Assembly: GCF_018343795.1 (NCBI RefSeq)
Contig: NZ_CP074346.1
Coordinates: forward strand, 558,001-622,000
Source: Phocoenobacter atlanticus subsp. cyclopteri
Lineage (GTDB): Bacteria > Pseudomonadota > Gammaproteobacteria > Enterobacterales > Pasteurellaceae
Direction: 5' to 3'
DNA: 64,000 nt
Shown here: positions 44,445 through 53,581 of the stretch, in pieces
How positions within the stretch are numbered: the stretch's first letter is position 1
Layout of the letters: each line of letters starts with the position of its first letter
The notes under the pieces: model-generated
What the model was told of the DNA's origin: nothing
Databases searched by the model: none
Seen by the model: the letters and a program-made list of their open reading frames with translations, nothing else
Program-made: the position numbers and the translations under genes

Positions 44445-45410
44445 TTAGACTTTCTGTCCAAATATTCTATCACTCAATTTTACATACCACGCCGCAGCTT
44501 GTACTTGAATGATATATGCCATTGCGATAACAATAGAAATTTCTGCACCTGATTCTCCAAATACGGTCATTGCAATAGCCAGTGCGATCGATAAATTTCG
44601 CATTACTGTGCCATAAACGACGGCAATGGCATCTTCTCGATTAAAAAACACCTTAGCCACAATGGTACTTAACGCGAAATTAATAACATATAAAATAATG
44701 ATAGGCGTTAAATAACTGATAAGTACAGTAGGCTCTGCGGTTATGGATTTGGCTTTTAGTGCCATTGCCACAAATACAATACCTAATACCCCTAATGTTG
44801 AAAACATCGGAACTTTGGGTTTAATATTTTTTTGATAGTGTTCTTGACCAAATTTTTTTACTAAATATTTACGAGTAACCAGTCCCATAAACATAGGTAA
44901 GAAAACCACAAACATAATGGACGTAAACACTTGTTGTACAGGAATTTCAATACTTTTTCCCATTAACCATTTGGCATATAAAGGTGTTGCAATAGAGCCT
45001 AAAATAAGTCCAAATACGGTCATTTGGATTGCTGCATTGATATTACCTTTGGCAAACCCTGTCCAAGAAATGGTCATTCCACTGGTAGGGAGTAGGGCAA
45101 CAAATAAAATGCCTAATCGAATTAAAGGTTGTTCAGGAAAGAATAGTTTTCCTAAAAAGAAGGCAATAAAAGGGATAACGGCAAAATTTAAAAATTGTGC
45201 CACAATCTGTGCTTTTAATCCTTTAGGTGATAAAACTGCTTCAAGTTTTAAGTTAATCATCATTGGATAAACCATTAAAAAAGTTAATGGGACAATGGTG
45301 ATTTTTAAAAAACGCATATCAAAAATAGACCCACTGCTAATTCCCAAAATCATTACGATTGGAATTGCCCAAACTAAATTTTTTTGAATAACTGCTAATA
45401 TTTTCCACAT
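44445..45410 (-). CDS. Bile acid:sodium symporter (BASS) / ACR3-like transporter
   Basis: A 321-residue protein with about ten membrane segments; PLTFLMVYPMMINLKLEAVL, LLPTSGMTISWTGFAKGN and YGTVMRNLSIALAIAM match this superfamily, which includes arsenite, bile-acid and organic-acid carriers. Substrate cannot be told; no arsR or arsC is adjacent. It ends the leftward run of envelope and DsrE genes, about 80 bases from dsrE. Confidence 0.82.
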   Translation of the reverse strand: MWKILAVIQKNLVWAIPIVMILGISSGSIFDMRFLKITIVPLTFLMVYPMMINLKLEAVLSPKGLKAQIVAQFLNFAVIPFIAFFLGKLFFPEQPLIRLGILFVALLPTSGMTISWTGFAKGNINAAIQMTVFGLILGSIATPLYAKWLMGKSIEIPVQQVFTSIMFVVFLPMFMGLVTRKYLVKKFGQEHYQKNIKPKVPMFSTLGVLGIVFVAMALKAKSITAEPTVLISYLTPIIILYVINFALSTIVAKVFFNREDAIAVVYGTVMRNLSIALAIAMTVFGESGAEISIVIAMAYIIQVQAAAWYVKLSDRIFGQKV

Positions 45411-45491
45411 AATAAAAATTACAATCCTTAGTTAAAACATAAAATGCCACTTAGACAGTGGCATTAAAATAATGTTAATCTAAACTTTTCA

Positions 45492-45866
45492 TTAGCTAAT
45501 TTGTAATGAACCTTTAGCATTCATAATAAGATCAGCAACTTCATCACCATCAATAATACCAAAACGAGGATCGATTTGTTCTGGAATGATATTGTTATGA
45601 ACCATACAAGCCTTACAAACTAAGATTTTTCCACCGTTTTGAATAAAACTTTCCTGCAATGTTTTCAATCCACTAAAAGGGGCACCGATATCAATATTAT
45701 CAACCTTTCCTGGAATAGCGAGACTTACCGCATCAACCATTAAAAGAATGGTTGCAGAATAGCCTTTTTCTAATACTTTATTTGCCAGTGTAAAAGCCAC
45801 AGTGGGTTTATTCGGGTTGGTTTCATTTTCAAAAATAGTCCCAACATAATCTTAACATTTAGTCAT
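45492..45866 (-). pseudogene. DsrE-family sulfur-carrier-like protein with TAA at codon 5
   Basis: GGAG lies 6 bases before ATG 45866, which reads MTKC then TAA (45852-45854). The same frame continues DYVGTIFENETNPNKPTVAFTLANKV and the DsrE/YchN-like body, with GAPFSGLKTLQESF and the cysteine pair in ILVCKACMVHN, to 45492. Without the TAA it is a 124-residue protein. A GTG at 45798-45800 could restart a shortened form that lacks the first beta strand. DsrE proteins carry sulfur on a cysteine. Confidence 0.85.
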
Positions 45867-45884
45867 TTTTTTCTCCTTTTTAAA

Positions 45885-46073
45885 TTAATCTTTTAATCCT
45901 AGTTTACGCAGAATATCTGCCATTAAGCACCATTTTGTAAATCCTGATTGAAATAGGTTCGCTCCAACAAAAAAAGTGAATGCGAACCACCAAGGATTAA
46001 CATAATAGCCCAAGGCAACACTTAGCATAATAAAGCTACCTGCGATAATGTGTAACATATCATTTACTTTCAT
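45885..46073 (-). CDS. DUF2892 small membrane protein (YgaP-like)
   Basis: A 62-residue protein with two hydrophobic segments and the family pattern DMLHIIAGSFIMLSVALGYYV, NPWWFAFTFFVGANLFQSGFT and CLMADILRKLGLKD. DUF2892 domains often sit beside rhodanese or DsrE proteins, as here, which suggests sulfur handling at the membrane. Confidence 0.88.
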   Translation of the reverse strand: MKVNDMLHIIAGSFIMLSVALGYYVNPWWFAFTFFVGANLFQSGFTKWCLMADILRKLGLKD

Positions 46074-46082
46074 TTTTTTCTC

Positions 46083-47402
46083 CTAAAAGTTATATTTTAA
46101 ACGTGTATAGATATTAGAATTCTCTTTAAACTGTCCCCATTGGGTATGTTTATTTTTACCACCAAAAAGATTTGCCCCTATTTCATAAAACCAATGATCA
46201 TTTTGGCGATAACTGATCTTAGGTTTAATATAGAAATCTTTTTCGTCAGGCGAATAAAAGGCAAAGAGTGACATATTGAGTTTTTGTTGCATTGCTTGCC
46301 AATTCAAACGCAATGTTAACGTTTGATGCCATTTATCAATAAGCAAATCAGGATTAAAAGCACTCTGTTTCGCTTTTTCATAATTTTGCATTTTTTGTAC
46401 TAAATATTGTCCACTTAATGTGACATTTTGCACTAATTCGTGTTCATAACCAACTAAAAAATTAATTTGGTCATTGGGAATAAAAGGATTATCTCCCGTT
46501 TTTTCCTCTAAAAAGTTCCAATGCGAGATTTCAGCATTTGCAATACCGCCCATTACAGAACCTCTAACACTTGCTCCAAAGGCATTGATTTTAGGAAATT
46601 TGTTTTTTCCAGTAATAGGATTAAAGGCGGTGGGTTGCGAGTATAATCCGTGATAGCCATATAACGCATACTCAACACCATTAAAACGTTTAGAAAGCCT
46701 TAATGCTAATGCACTATTAGATAAAGTATTTTTCGGATTTTCTGTTTTTACTCTTTGATTCGTGACCTTTCCTAACATAGGATTGTAATAAGAAAAACGT
46801 TCTCCACTAATATATTCATCGCCATTGAATACGGGTATCCACGCTAAATTAATATTTGCAAAATCATTAAACCAATTAAATTTCACAGCAGGATCAGATT
46901 TTTTTAGATAACTATCATCTCTACCTGAAAGCATTGATTGCCAATCTTTACTAAATAAGTCATTAATAAAAATGTAATCGCCTGTTCCCCAAGTTAATAC
47001 TTGTTGTCCTAAGCGTACACTCATTTTGTCATTTAATTTAAAATCAACAAATAATTCTTTAAGATCTGCTTGTAAACTATGATCGTCAATATCATCAGCA
47101 ATAAGATCTAATTTCGCAGATAAAAAATGCGAACCAAAGTAACGATTGGCGAAAATTTCACTGCGTATTTCAGCCAGACTTTTATCTCGATTGTTTGCAG
47201 TATGATTATGTGTAAATACACCATAATCCGCTTCAATAAAAGCCCCCATATTCCAATTACTTTTTGAAGTGTCGTCATCATTCCATTCTTCTAATTCTTT
47301 CTCAATGTCAGTGGTATTTAAACCACCGACATCTTGAGCGATTACTGTTGAAGAAACAGAGAGCAGACTACTTAATAATAATGCCCAATATGTTTTTTTC
47401 AT
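46083..47402 (-). CDS. Outer-membrane beta-barrel protein (DUF1302-like)
   Basis: The start at 47402 (MKKTYWALLL) has AAGGAAG upstream and gives 439 residues with a signal peptide ending VIA. The mature part is rich in alternating hydrophobic strands and aromatic residues and ends in YTRLKYNF, with the C-terminal phenylalanine expected of outer-membrane proteins. Motifs such as GQQVLTWGTGDYIFINDLFS are typical of DUF1302/porin-like proteins that accompany MMPL exporters and LolA-like proteins. It begins two bases after the upstream gene ends. Confidence 0.82.
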   Translation of the reverse strand: MKKTYWALLLSSLLSVSSTVIAQDVGGLNTTDIEKELEEWNDDDTSKSNWNMGAFIEADYGVFTHNHTANNRDKSLAEIRSEIFANRYFGSHFLSAKLDLIADDIDDHSLQADLKELFVDFKLNDKMSVRLGQQVLTWGTGDYIFINDLFSKDWQSMLSGRDDSYLKKSDPAVKFNWFNDFANINLAWIPVFNGDEYISGERFSYYNPMLGKVTNQRVKTENPKNTLSNSALALRLSKRFNGVEYALYGYHGLYSQPTAFNPITGKNKFPKINAFGASVRGSVMGGIANAEISHWNFLEEKTGDNPFIPNDQINFLVGYEHELVQNVTLSGQYLVQKMQNYEKAKQSAFNPDLLIDKWHQTLTLRLNWQAMQQKLNMSLFAFYSPDEKDFYIKPKISYRQNDHWFYEIGANLFGGKNKHTQWGQFKENSNIYTRLKYNF

Positions 47403-47404
47403 TG

Positions 47405-48199
47405 TTACTTCCTTAACCATTGATTAGGTGGCATACGTAAAGCACCTTCGGTAAATACACTGTTTGGTAAATTCACGTTATATTTCACATTTCGCATTTG
47501 TGTAATGCTATAACTTTTATCATTCAGATTTTCCGCTTTAATTTGAGTTAAAGTTGGGAAACCATCCATATTTTTGATATTTGAACCTGTAATACGACGA
47601 TATAATTTACCACTGTTATCATAATATTTTGCTTCACGAGGAAGATAAGTATCTTTATCAATAGCGACGGTAAAATAGTTAAATTCCACACCTGTACGGG
47701 ATTTTGGTACTGCTTTTAAAATCCATTGTTTATCTGTTTCTTTTTCAATGCTGTAACTATCTGCATTTACATCACGCCCTGAAATATCTTCATAAAAGAA
47801 AGTTGAACCTACAAAACTGGTGCGTTTATCTCCAGCTGCAATACGTTTGACTAAATCTAAAGCAGGTAAATATAACCAACGATCATCCTCTTTACCTGGG
47901 TGTTTATCTACTAAGAAAGTCGTTCTTGCGACATCTGATGGCTTAGTAAACACCACAAAATATTTTTGATCGCCACCTTTGGTGACATTTCTACGCAGGA
48001 TATAAAATTGACGCATTTGCTTACGTCCTTGATTATCCACAATCATCATTCTTGCTTCTGTTTTTCCATCATTAGCGGGATAAACTGCAGCTAAATTTGA
48101 TTTATGAATAATTTCGTTTGCTGAAATTGCCCAAGTTGATAAGCTCATTGTTAATCCAGTTATTACTAATGCTGTCTTTTTTACCATATTTGTTTTCAT
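47405..48199 (-). CDS. LolA-like outer-membrane lipoprotein-sorting protein
   Basis: A 264-residue exported protein: signal peptide LVITGLTMSLSTWAISA, then a LolA/LppX-like body with DRWLYLPALDLVKRIAAGDKRTSFVGS and DYSIEKETDKQWIL-like strands. This family is usually encoded with an MMPL exporter and moves a hydrophobic substrate across the periplasm. GGAG lies 6 bases before the ATG. It is placed between the exporter and barrel genes, as in other species. Confidence 0.85.
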   Translation of the reverse strand: MKTNMVKKTALVITGLTMSLSTWAISANEIIHKSNLAAVYPANDGKTEARMMIVDNQGRKQMRQFYILRRNVTKGGDQKYFVVFTKPSDVARTTFLVDKHPGKEDDRWLYLPALDLVKRIAAGDKRTSFVGSTFFYEDISGRDVNADSYSIEKETDKQWILKAVPKSRTGVEFNYFTVAIDKDTYLPREAKYYDNSGKLYRRITGSNIKNMDGFPTLTQIKAENLNDKSYSITQMRNVKYNVNLPNSVFTEGALRMPPNQWLRK

Positions 48200-48209
48200 T
48201 GGTTTCTCC

Positions 48210-50766
48210 TTAATACGTTAAGTCACGTTTAAATAGTTTATTTTGTAGTGCATAGACCAAGGCTGGAATAATCACTAAGGTTGCTAAACAAGAAATTGCC
48301 ATAATTGCTGCCATAAAAAATCCCACCGTTTGATAAGGTACTAATGGTGCAATCAATAATGGGGTAAATCCAAGTGCAATTACGATTGCATTACGAGCAA
48401 TGGCACGGCTTGGTTCTTCAAAGACATCAATAATGCCTTGTTTCCAATCAAGTTTTAATTTATTTACTTCGTGTAAACGACTGCGTTCAATAAAGTGAAT
48501 TGCAAAATCCACAGATAGCCCAAGTGTTAATGCAGATAATACCGCAACAGGCATATCATAATTTTTACCGACCCAACCAATAATGCCGTAAATCAGCATA
48601 ATCGTGGTAGATAATGGGATCATCGCAATCACACCCCACACAACAGAGCGGAATAAGAACATTACCATTAGCATTGCCATTACAAAGGATGAAATTAAAC
48701 TAATTAGCATTCCATTTACCATTGCATCTTGCCAAACCACATTGATATAGGTTAGTCCACTCCACTGCATTTCTAATCCTTTCGGTGTAGGGTTTTTGGC
48801 AAACCAGTTATTCATATAATCAACAACTTTACTCATATCTTGGTTATCACCCGATTTAAGTTGTAACCATATAACGGCTGATTGATAATCAGGCGTGACC
48901 ATATGCCAAACTGAATTTGGACGATGTGAGCTTTGGTATGTCATAATAGCTTGAGCATTCGCATCAGCAGAGGTTGGTAATACAAAATCTTTATCTTCAC
49001 CACCACGTAACTCACGATTTACGACTTTTAATAAGTCAGGTAATGCAGTACTTTTTCCTACTAAACCAGATTGCTGTAATGCCCCTTGAACTTTTTCTAA
49101 ATAAGCCAAGTTTTCAGGTTGTAAGAAGACTTGTTGTGATTGATTTACTTTTGCTACAACACTTTGAAGTTGAGTCCAAAAAGGTTCTTCAACATCATCA
49201 GCACTAAATTGATATTCAATTAAACTGTCTTCAATCTTTGACCAGTTAAGCGGTTGCTTTTGGATCAAATTTTGCCATTTTTGTTTAACACTATCCAGGT
49301 GCATTTTTTAAGATAGGTTTAGTTAATGTACTGATATTCTCATCATTTTTTTGTGTATTACTAAAGCTAATATAAGCCTCGTAGGTTCCTGCAAAATGCG
49401 TATTCAACACTTTATCTGCTTGACGAATAGGGTGTGATTGATTAAACCAATTCATTGGATTATCATTGATCACGGTTTTACTAATTCCCCAACCACTTAC
49501 GATCATCACAGCAACCATTAGTGATAAAATCAATTTACTATTACGCATTACCGCTTGTGGCATTTGGCGTAATACTCTAGCAGTTAATGATTGATCATCA
49601 TCGTGACTGTGTAATCGAGTTGCCATTTTATCTAGGGTTTTATCCGATAAACTGACCATATACGCAGGAATTAATGTCATTGTTAAAATAAAGGCAAGAA
49701 TAATCCCAAATCCAACAAAGCTACCAAACACACGTACTGGCGGAATATCTGCTGTATTTAGAGATAAAAAACCAATTAATGATGTTAATGAAGTAAATAG
49801 CATTGGACGGAATAGATCCGTTACACATTCTTCGGCAAGTACTTTTTTGTCTTTTCCTGCTCGATAATTATCACTAAAATCAGATAACACGTGAATGGAG
49901 TCCACCACGGCAATTGGCATTAAAAATATTGGAATCATCGATGACATAATATGTACTGAAAAGCCCATTCCAATCATTAATCCCATTGTGATAATCACTG
50001 TTGCCATTGCCAAAATCATTGGAGCAGCAACCAGAGCAGGGGAGCGGAAGAAAAATAGCATTAGCACAAAAATTAATGCTGCAGCAGCAGGTGCAGAAAT
50101 TGCCATTTGCAAAAACATTTCTACCCCAAAGGTATCTTCTGCAACAGGTAAGCCTGTGATATAAAATTCATCGCCTTTTTTATCAAAACCAGCCACAATA
50201 TCTTGAATTTGATTATAAAGTTGATAACTTTTATCTTTAGAGGTAATAGGAATAAATAGCCCTGCTGCTTTGTTGTCACCAGAAACTAAGGTATTTTGTA
50301 GCATAGGCAATCTATCGACCCATTGACGAATTTGATCGGCTTGAGCTTGTTCGCTCGGTGGCGTTTCCATTAGGTAGTGGAAAGAAATCGCCTTTGCGCC
50401 TTCTTTTTGAATTTGAGAGATATTGTCACTAACAGGTAAACTCATTACATCTTCCACGACAACACCATCTAATGTCATTACTGCATCAGAGAGTTTTTTA
50501 AGGTTACTTAAACTGTCAGGATTGTAAATACCATTACTGTCCTTATCATTAACCACACCAACAACTAGCATATCTGCCAAACCAAAACGTTGTTTTACTT
50601 CATCGTGTAAAATACGTGCAGGGTGAGAATGAGGAAGCATATTTTCAGGATCGGTGTCAACATTAATACGAAACATCATTAACAATGACAATAACGTAAT
50701 TAATCCTGTAATCCAAAATACCTTTTTAGGGTGATTAATTGAAAATTGCAAAATTCTTTTCTTCAT
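48210..50766 (-). pseudogene. MMPL/RND-family exporter, split by a frameshift in an A run
   Basis: The start at 50766 (MKKRILQFSINHPKK) has GGAG 6 bases upstream. The first frame encodes helix 1, a periplasmic domain, helices 2-6 (a sterol-sensing-like SSMIPIFLMPIAVVDSIHVL) and helix 7, then stops at 49291 within the second periplasmic domain. The second frame (ATG 49304 to 48210) carries the rest: LDSVKQKWQNLIQK, VLSALTLGLSVDFAIHFIERS and the last five helices. They meet at six A on the minus strand (49304-49309); five would give one protein of about 850 residues. Either half alone should be inactive. A +1 recoding event would also join them. Confidence 0.85.
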
Positions 50767-50822
50767 CAAAAACTCCAGTTCATTTAAATATAATATCATA
50801 TTTTATTGATGTAAAAATAAAA

Positions 50823-50880
50823 GTCAAGCGGTATGATCTTTATAAAAATTTGCAAAAAGTAATGAAGATGTCACCGCTTA
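50823..50880. repeat. Facing uptake signals between the MMPL and carboxynorspermidine synthase genes
   Basis: TCAAGCGGTATGATC with TTTGCAAAAAG faces an inverted CACCGCTT. The outer 7 bp pair perfectly; the inner part does not. It lies upstream of both divergent genes. Confidence 0.6.
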
Positions 50881-50894
50881 AAAGTAAATTCTGT

Positions 50895-51028
50895 TATAAT
50901 CCGCAACTTGTTTTTTACTGAAATGACTTGATATTGACTTTTTAGGTTTTCAATATGTATCAAGTTTTACTTTAAGCCTTATATCTTAGGTTTTGCTACG
51001 CTAAGGTACTTCGGAGGAAAATGCTATA
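50895..51028 (+). promoter_or_regulatory. Promoter and structured leader of the carboxynorspermidine synthase gene
   Basis: TATAAT at 50895-50900 is followed by about 120 bases of leader. ACTTGAT-ATTGA (50926-50937) pairs with TCAAT...ATCAAGT (50950-50965). A second part offers two exclusive pairings: CTTAG 50985-50989 with CTAAG 51001-51005, or CCTTA 50977-50981 with TAAGG 51002-51006. GGAGG then precedes ATG-CTA-TAA (51021-51029), a two-codon frame whose stop overlaps the gene's ATG. It does not match a riboswitch class known to me. Confidence 0.5.
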
Positions 51029-52264
51029 ATGAAGAAAAATGTGTTAATTATTGGTGCGGGTGGGGTTGCTCAAGTTGTGGCACATAAATGTGCTCAACAT
51101 AATGATATTTTAGGTAACATTGTTATTGCCTCTCGAACCTTATCAAAATGTCAAAAAATTGCTAAGAGTGTTGAGGAAAAAAAGAGTTTTAAACTTCCTG
51201 ACACAATTCAATGCTACACCTTAGATGCCTTTGACATTGAACAAACTAAAGCCCTTATTGAAAAAACACAGTCGCAAATTGTGATTAATGTTGCTCAATC
51301 TTTTCAAAATATGCCTATTTTAGAAGCCTGTATTCAAACAGGTGTGGCGTATATTGATACTGCGGTTGCAGAAGATCAAGATAAAGTTTGCCCAACACCA
51401 CCTTGGTATGCTCATTATGAATGGAAACGTTTAGAACGTTGTAAAGAAAACAAAATTACTGCTATTTTAGGTGCAGGTTTTGATCCCGGTGTCGTAAATG
51501 CTTATGCAGCTTATGGGGTGACAGAGTTTGATAGTGTAGAAAGTATTGATATTATTGATATTAATGCAGGTAATCACGGAAAATATTTTGCGACTAACTT
51601 TGATCCTGAAGTGAATTTTAGAGAATTTACGGGAGTAGTTTATTCTTGGCAAAATAGTCAATGGCAAACAAACCAAATGTTTGAAGTAAAACGTACTGAT
51701 GATTTACCTGTTGTAGGCGTACAAAATTCTTACTTAACGGGACACGAAGAAGTGCATTCATTAGCAAAACATTTGGGGGTACCTAATATTCGTTTCTGGA
51801 TGGGATTTGGCGATCATTATATTAACGTATTTAATGTATTAAAAAATTTAGGTTTATTGTCTGAAAAACCAGTTAAAACAGCCGAAGGCGTGGAAGTCGT
51901 TCCATTGAAAGTCGTTAAAGCAGTATTACCTGATCCACCAACTTTAGCTGAAAATTATACGGGTCATACTTGCATTGGCGATCTGATTAAAGGTAAAAAA
52001 GACGGTAAAGATAAAGAAATCTTTATTTATAATACAGCAAGCCATAAAGAAGCCTATGAAGAAGTGGGCAGTCAAGGTATCTCTTATACTGCAGGCGTTC
52101 CAGCTGTGGCAGCAGCACTGTTAGTTGCTACAGGAGAGTGGGATTGTTTGGAAATGCGTAATGTAGAACAACTTGATCCTAAACCTTATATAAATTTATT
52201 AAATAAAATTGGTTTGCCAAATCGTATTAAAGATGAAAATGGGGATCGTGAATTAGTGTTTTAA
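51029..52264 (+). CDS. Carboxynorspermidine/carboxyspermidine synthase
   Basis: Saccharopine-dehydrogenase-family enzyme that condenses aspartate semialdehyde with a diamine to make carboxynorspermidine or carboxyspermidine. The 411-residue protein has the NADPH motif IGAGGVAQVVAHK, then AILGAGFDPGVVNAYAAY, INAGNHGKYFATNFDPE, FWMGFGDHYINVFNV and YTAGVPAVAAALL, which follow the Vibrio enzyme. The matching decarboxylase (nspC) is not in the window. The structured leader and terminator show it is transcribed alone. Confidence 0.9.
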   Translation: MKKNVLIIGAGGVAQVVAHKCAQHNDILGNIVIASRTLSKCQKIAKSVEEKKSFKLPDTIQCYTLDAFDIEQTKALIEKTQSQIVINVAQSFQNMPILEACIQTGVAYIDTAVAEDQDKVCPTPPWYAHYEWKRLERCKENKITAILGAGFDPGVVNAYAAYGVTEFDSVESIDIIDINAGNHGKYFATNFDPEVNFREFTGVVYSWQNSQWQTNQMFEVKRTDDLPVVGVQNSYLTGHEEVHSLAKHLGVPNIRFWMGFGDHYINVFNVLKNLGLLSEKPVKTAEGVEVVPLKVVKAVLPDPPTLAENYTGHTCIGDLIKGKKDGKDKEIFIYNTASHKEAYEEVGSQGISYTAGVPAVAAALLVATGEWDCLEMRNVEQLDPKPYINLLNKIGLPNRIKDENGDRELVF

Positions 52265-52281
52265 TTTGCAAAAAATAAAGT

Positions 52282-52312
52282 AAAAATAACCGCTATAAGC
52301 GGTTATTTTTTT
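52282..52312 (+). terminator. Strong intrinsic terminator
   Basis: AAAAATAACCGCT and AGCGGTTATTTTT pair perfectly over 13 bp around a 3-base loop and run into TTATAT. It ends the carboxynorspermidine synthase transcript and contains two facing uptake-signal cores. Confidence 0.92.
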
Positions 52313-52374
52313 ATATAAATTTACAAAAATTATGCTATATTTTCAATTAATATATTTAACTATTCAGAGGTGAT

Positions 52375-53580
52375 ATGTTTCCAAGGTTTGAAAATCCTTT
52401 AAAGGATTATGGTTATAGAGAATGTGAACTTCTTTATTCGGAATACTCAGAAGCAACCGAAGCTTATGAGCAAAAGGAATATAAGGCGGTAATATATCAT
52501 CTTTTAAAATTTATTAACAATAATGTAGCTGGTACATTAAGACTGAATAATAAAGATATTGATATAGAAATTAAACATTCTTGTATGTTGCTGAATATAA
52601 AAGTAAATAACAATGAATTTAAGGTTAAAGCCCCATTTCTGAGAATAACAGAGCAAACAAATGTGATTGCGTTATTAAGAAAAATTAGTGAATTAAATTT
52701 TAGTTCTTTGATGTTGCCTCAACTTATTTTAGAAGATGATTTACTTTATTTTTCTTATTCTTGCCCATTAGAACTTTGCGAATCTTCTAAAATATTAACG
52801 GTAATAAGAGAAATTTGTTATCAAGGGGATTACTATGCTCCAAAGTTAAAAGAAAATTATAAAGTTGATTATTTTGTCAATCCGAGTAAAAGAGATTTAA
52901 CAACAAGTGAGAAAGATAAAGTATTCACATCGATTAAAAAAATATTAGATGATTATGATAAATGTATGGCATTTTTTGAAAAAGAACGCCTATCAGAATA
53001 TCACTGGGATATTGTAACAATTACCTTGTTGAAATTTGAAAATATGCCTTATCTCAATGGTGTTTTAAGATCAGATTTACTTGATATTACCAGTTTAATG
53101 TATTCTGATAATCATATTGAATTTAAAGTAGATCAAGGAATGGCGTTTATTAAAGAGTTAAAAGAAAAAAGGACTCAGGAATTTTTAGAAAGTATGTATT
53201 ATCAACATATTTTCTATACAAGATTAAAGAATATTAACCAAGAAACCCTAAAAGAAGAGCTAGAAAGAAATAAAGAACGATTTGAAAAATCTAAAAAAGA
53301 AGGGCGATATTTTGCTTTAACTTATGATATTTATGAGCGACTTTTAAAAATTATTTATGAATATAATATTGATGATAAAACCAGAGAGATGATTTATAAG
53401 GGATTAAATCAAATTAAAAGAAATACCGACTTTGAAGATGCATCTATAACGTTATACAACTTATACAATGAGTTAGTAAAAGGTAAGCAATATAAAAAAA
53501 TGAGTATTTGGGGTTATCTTCAAATAATCGCTCTTCTTTATTTTATTACTCAAATTTTAATACCGCTGATAGGAAGATAA
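52375..53580 (+). CDS. Uncharacterised tail-anchored protein, partner of the following protease
   Basis: Not recognised as a named family. The 401-residue protein is cytoplasmic in character with one hydrophobic segment at the very C-terminus (about 378-398, IWGYLQIIALLYFITQILIP), so it is probably anchored in the inner membrane by its tail. Residues about 55-175 (LLNIKVNNNEFKVKAPFLRI, LMLPQLILEDDLLYFSYSCP) look like a YbjN / type III chaperone-like domain. A helical, charged segment follows (about 265-300, coiled-coil-like). AGAGGTGAT precedes the ATG. The protease gene starts two bases after its stop with its ribosome site inside this gene, which suggests joint action. Confidence 0.75.
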   Translation: MFPRFENPLKDYGYRECELLYSEYSEATEAYEQKEYKAVIYHLLKFINNNVAGTLRLNNKDIDIEIKHSCMLLNIKVNNNEFKVKAPFLRITEQTNVIALLRKISELNFSSLMLPQLILEDDLLYFSYSCPLELCESSKILTVIREICYQGDYYAPKLKENYKVDYFVNPSKRDLTTSEKDKVFTSIKKILDDYDKCMAFFEKERLSEYHWDIVTITLLKFENMPYLNGVLRSDLLDITSLMYSDNHIEFKVDQGMAFIKELKEKRTQEFLESMYYQHIFYTRLKNINQETLKEELERNKERFEKSKKEGRYFALTYDIYERLLKIIYEYNIDDKTREMIYKGLNQIKRNTDFEDASITLYNLYNELVKGKQYKKMSIWGYLQIIALLYFITQILIPLIGR

Positions 53581-53581
53581 T

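Noticed and set aside
49291..49309. Programmed -1 frameshift joining the two MMPL halves
   Set aside because: The required shift is +1 (or -2) and no slippery heptamer with a following pseudoknot is evident.
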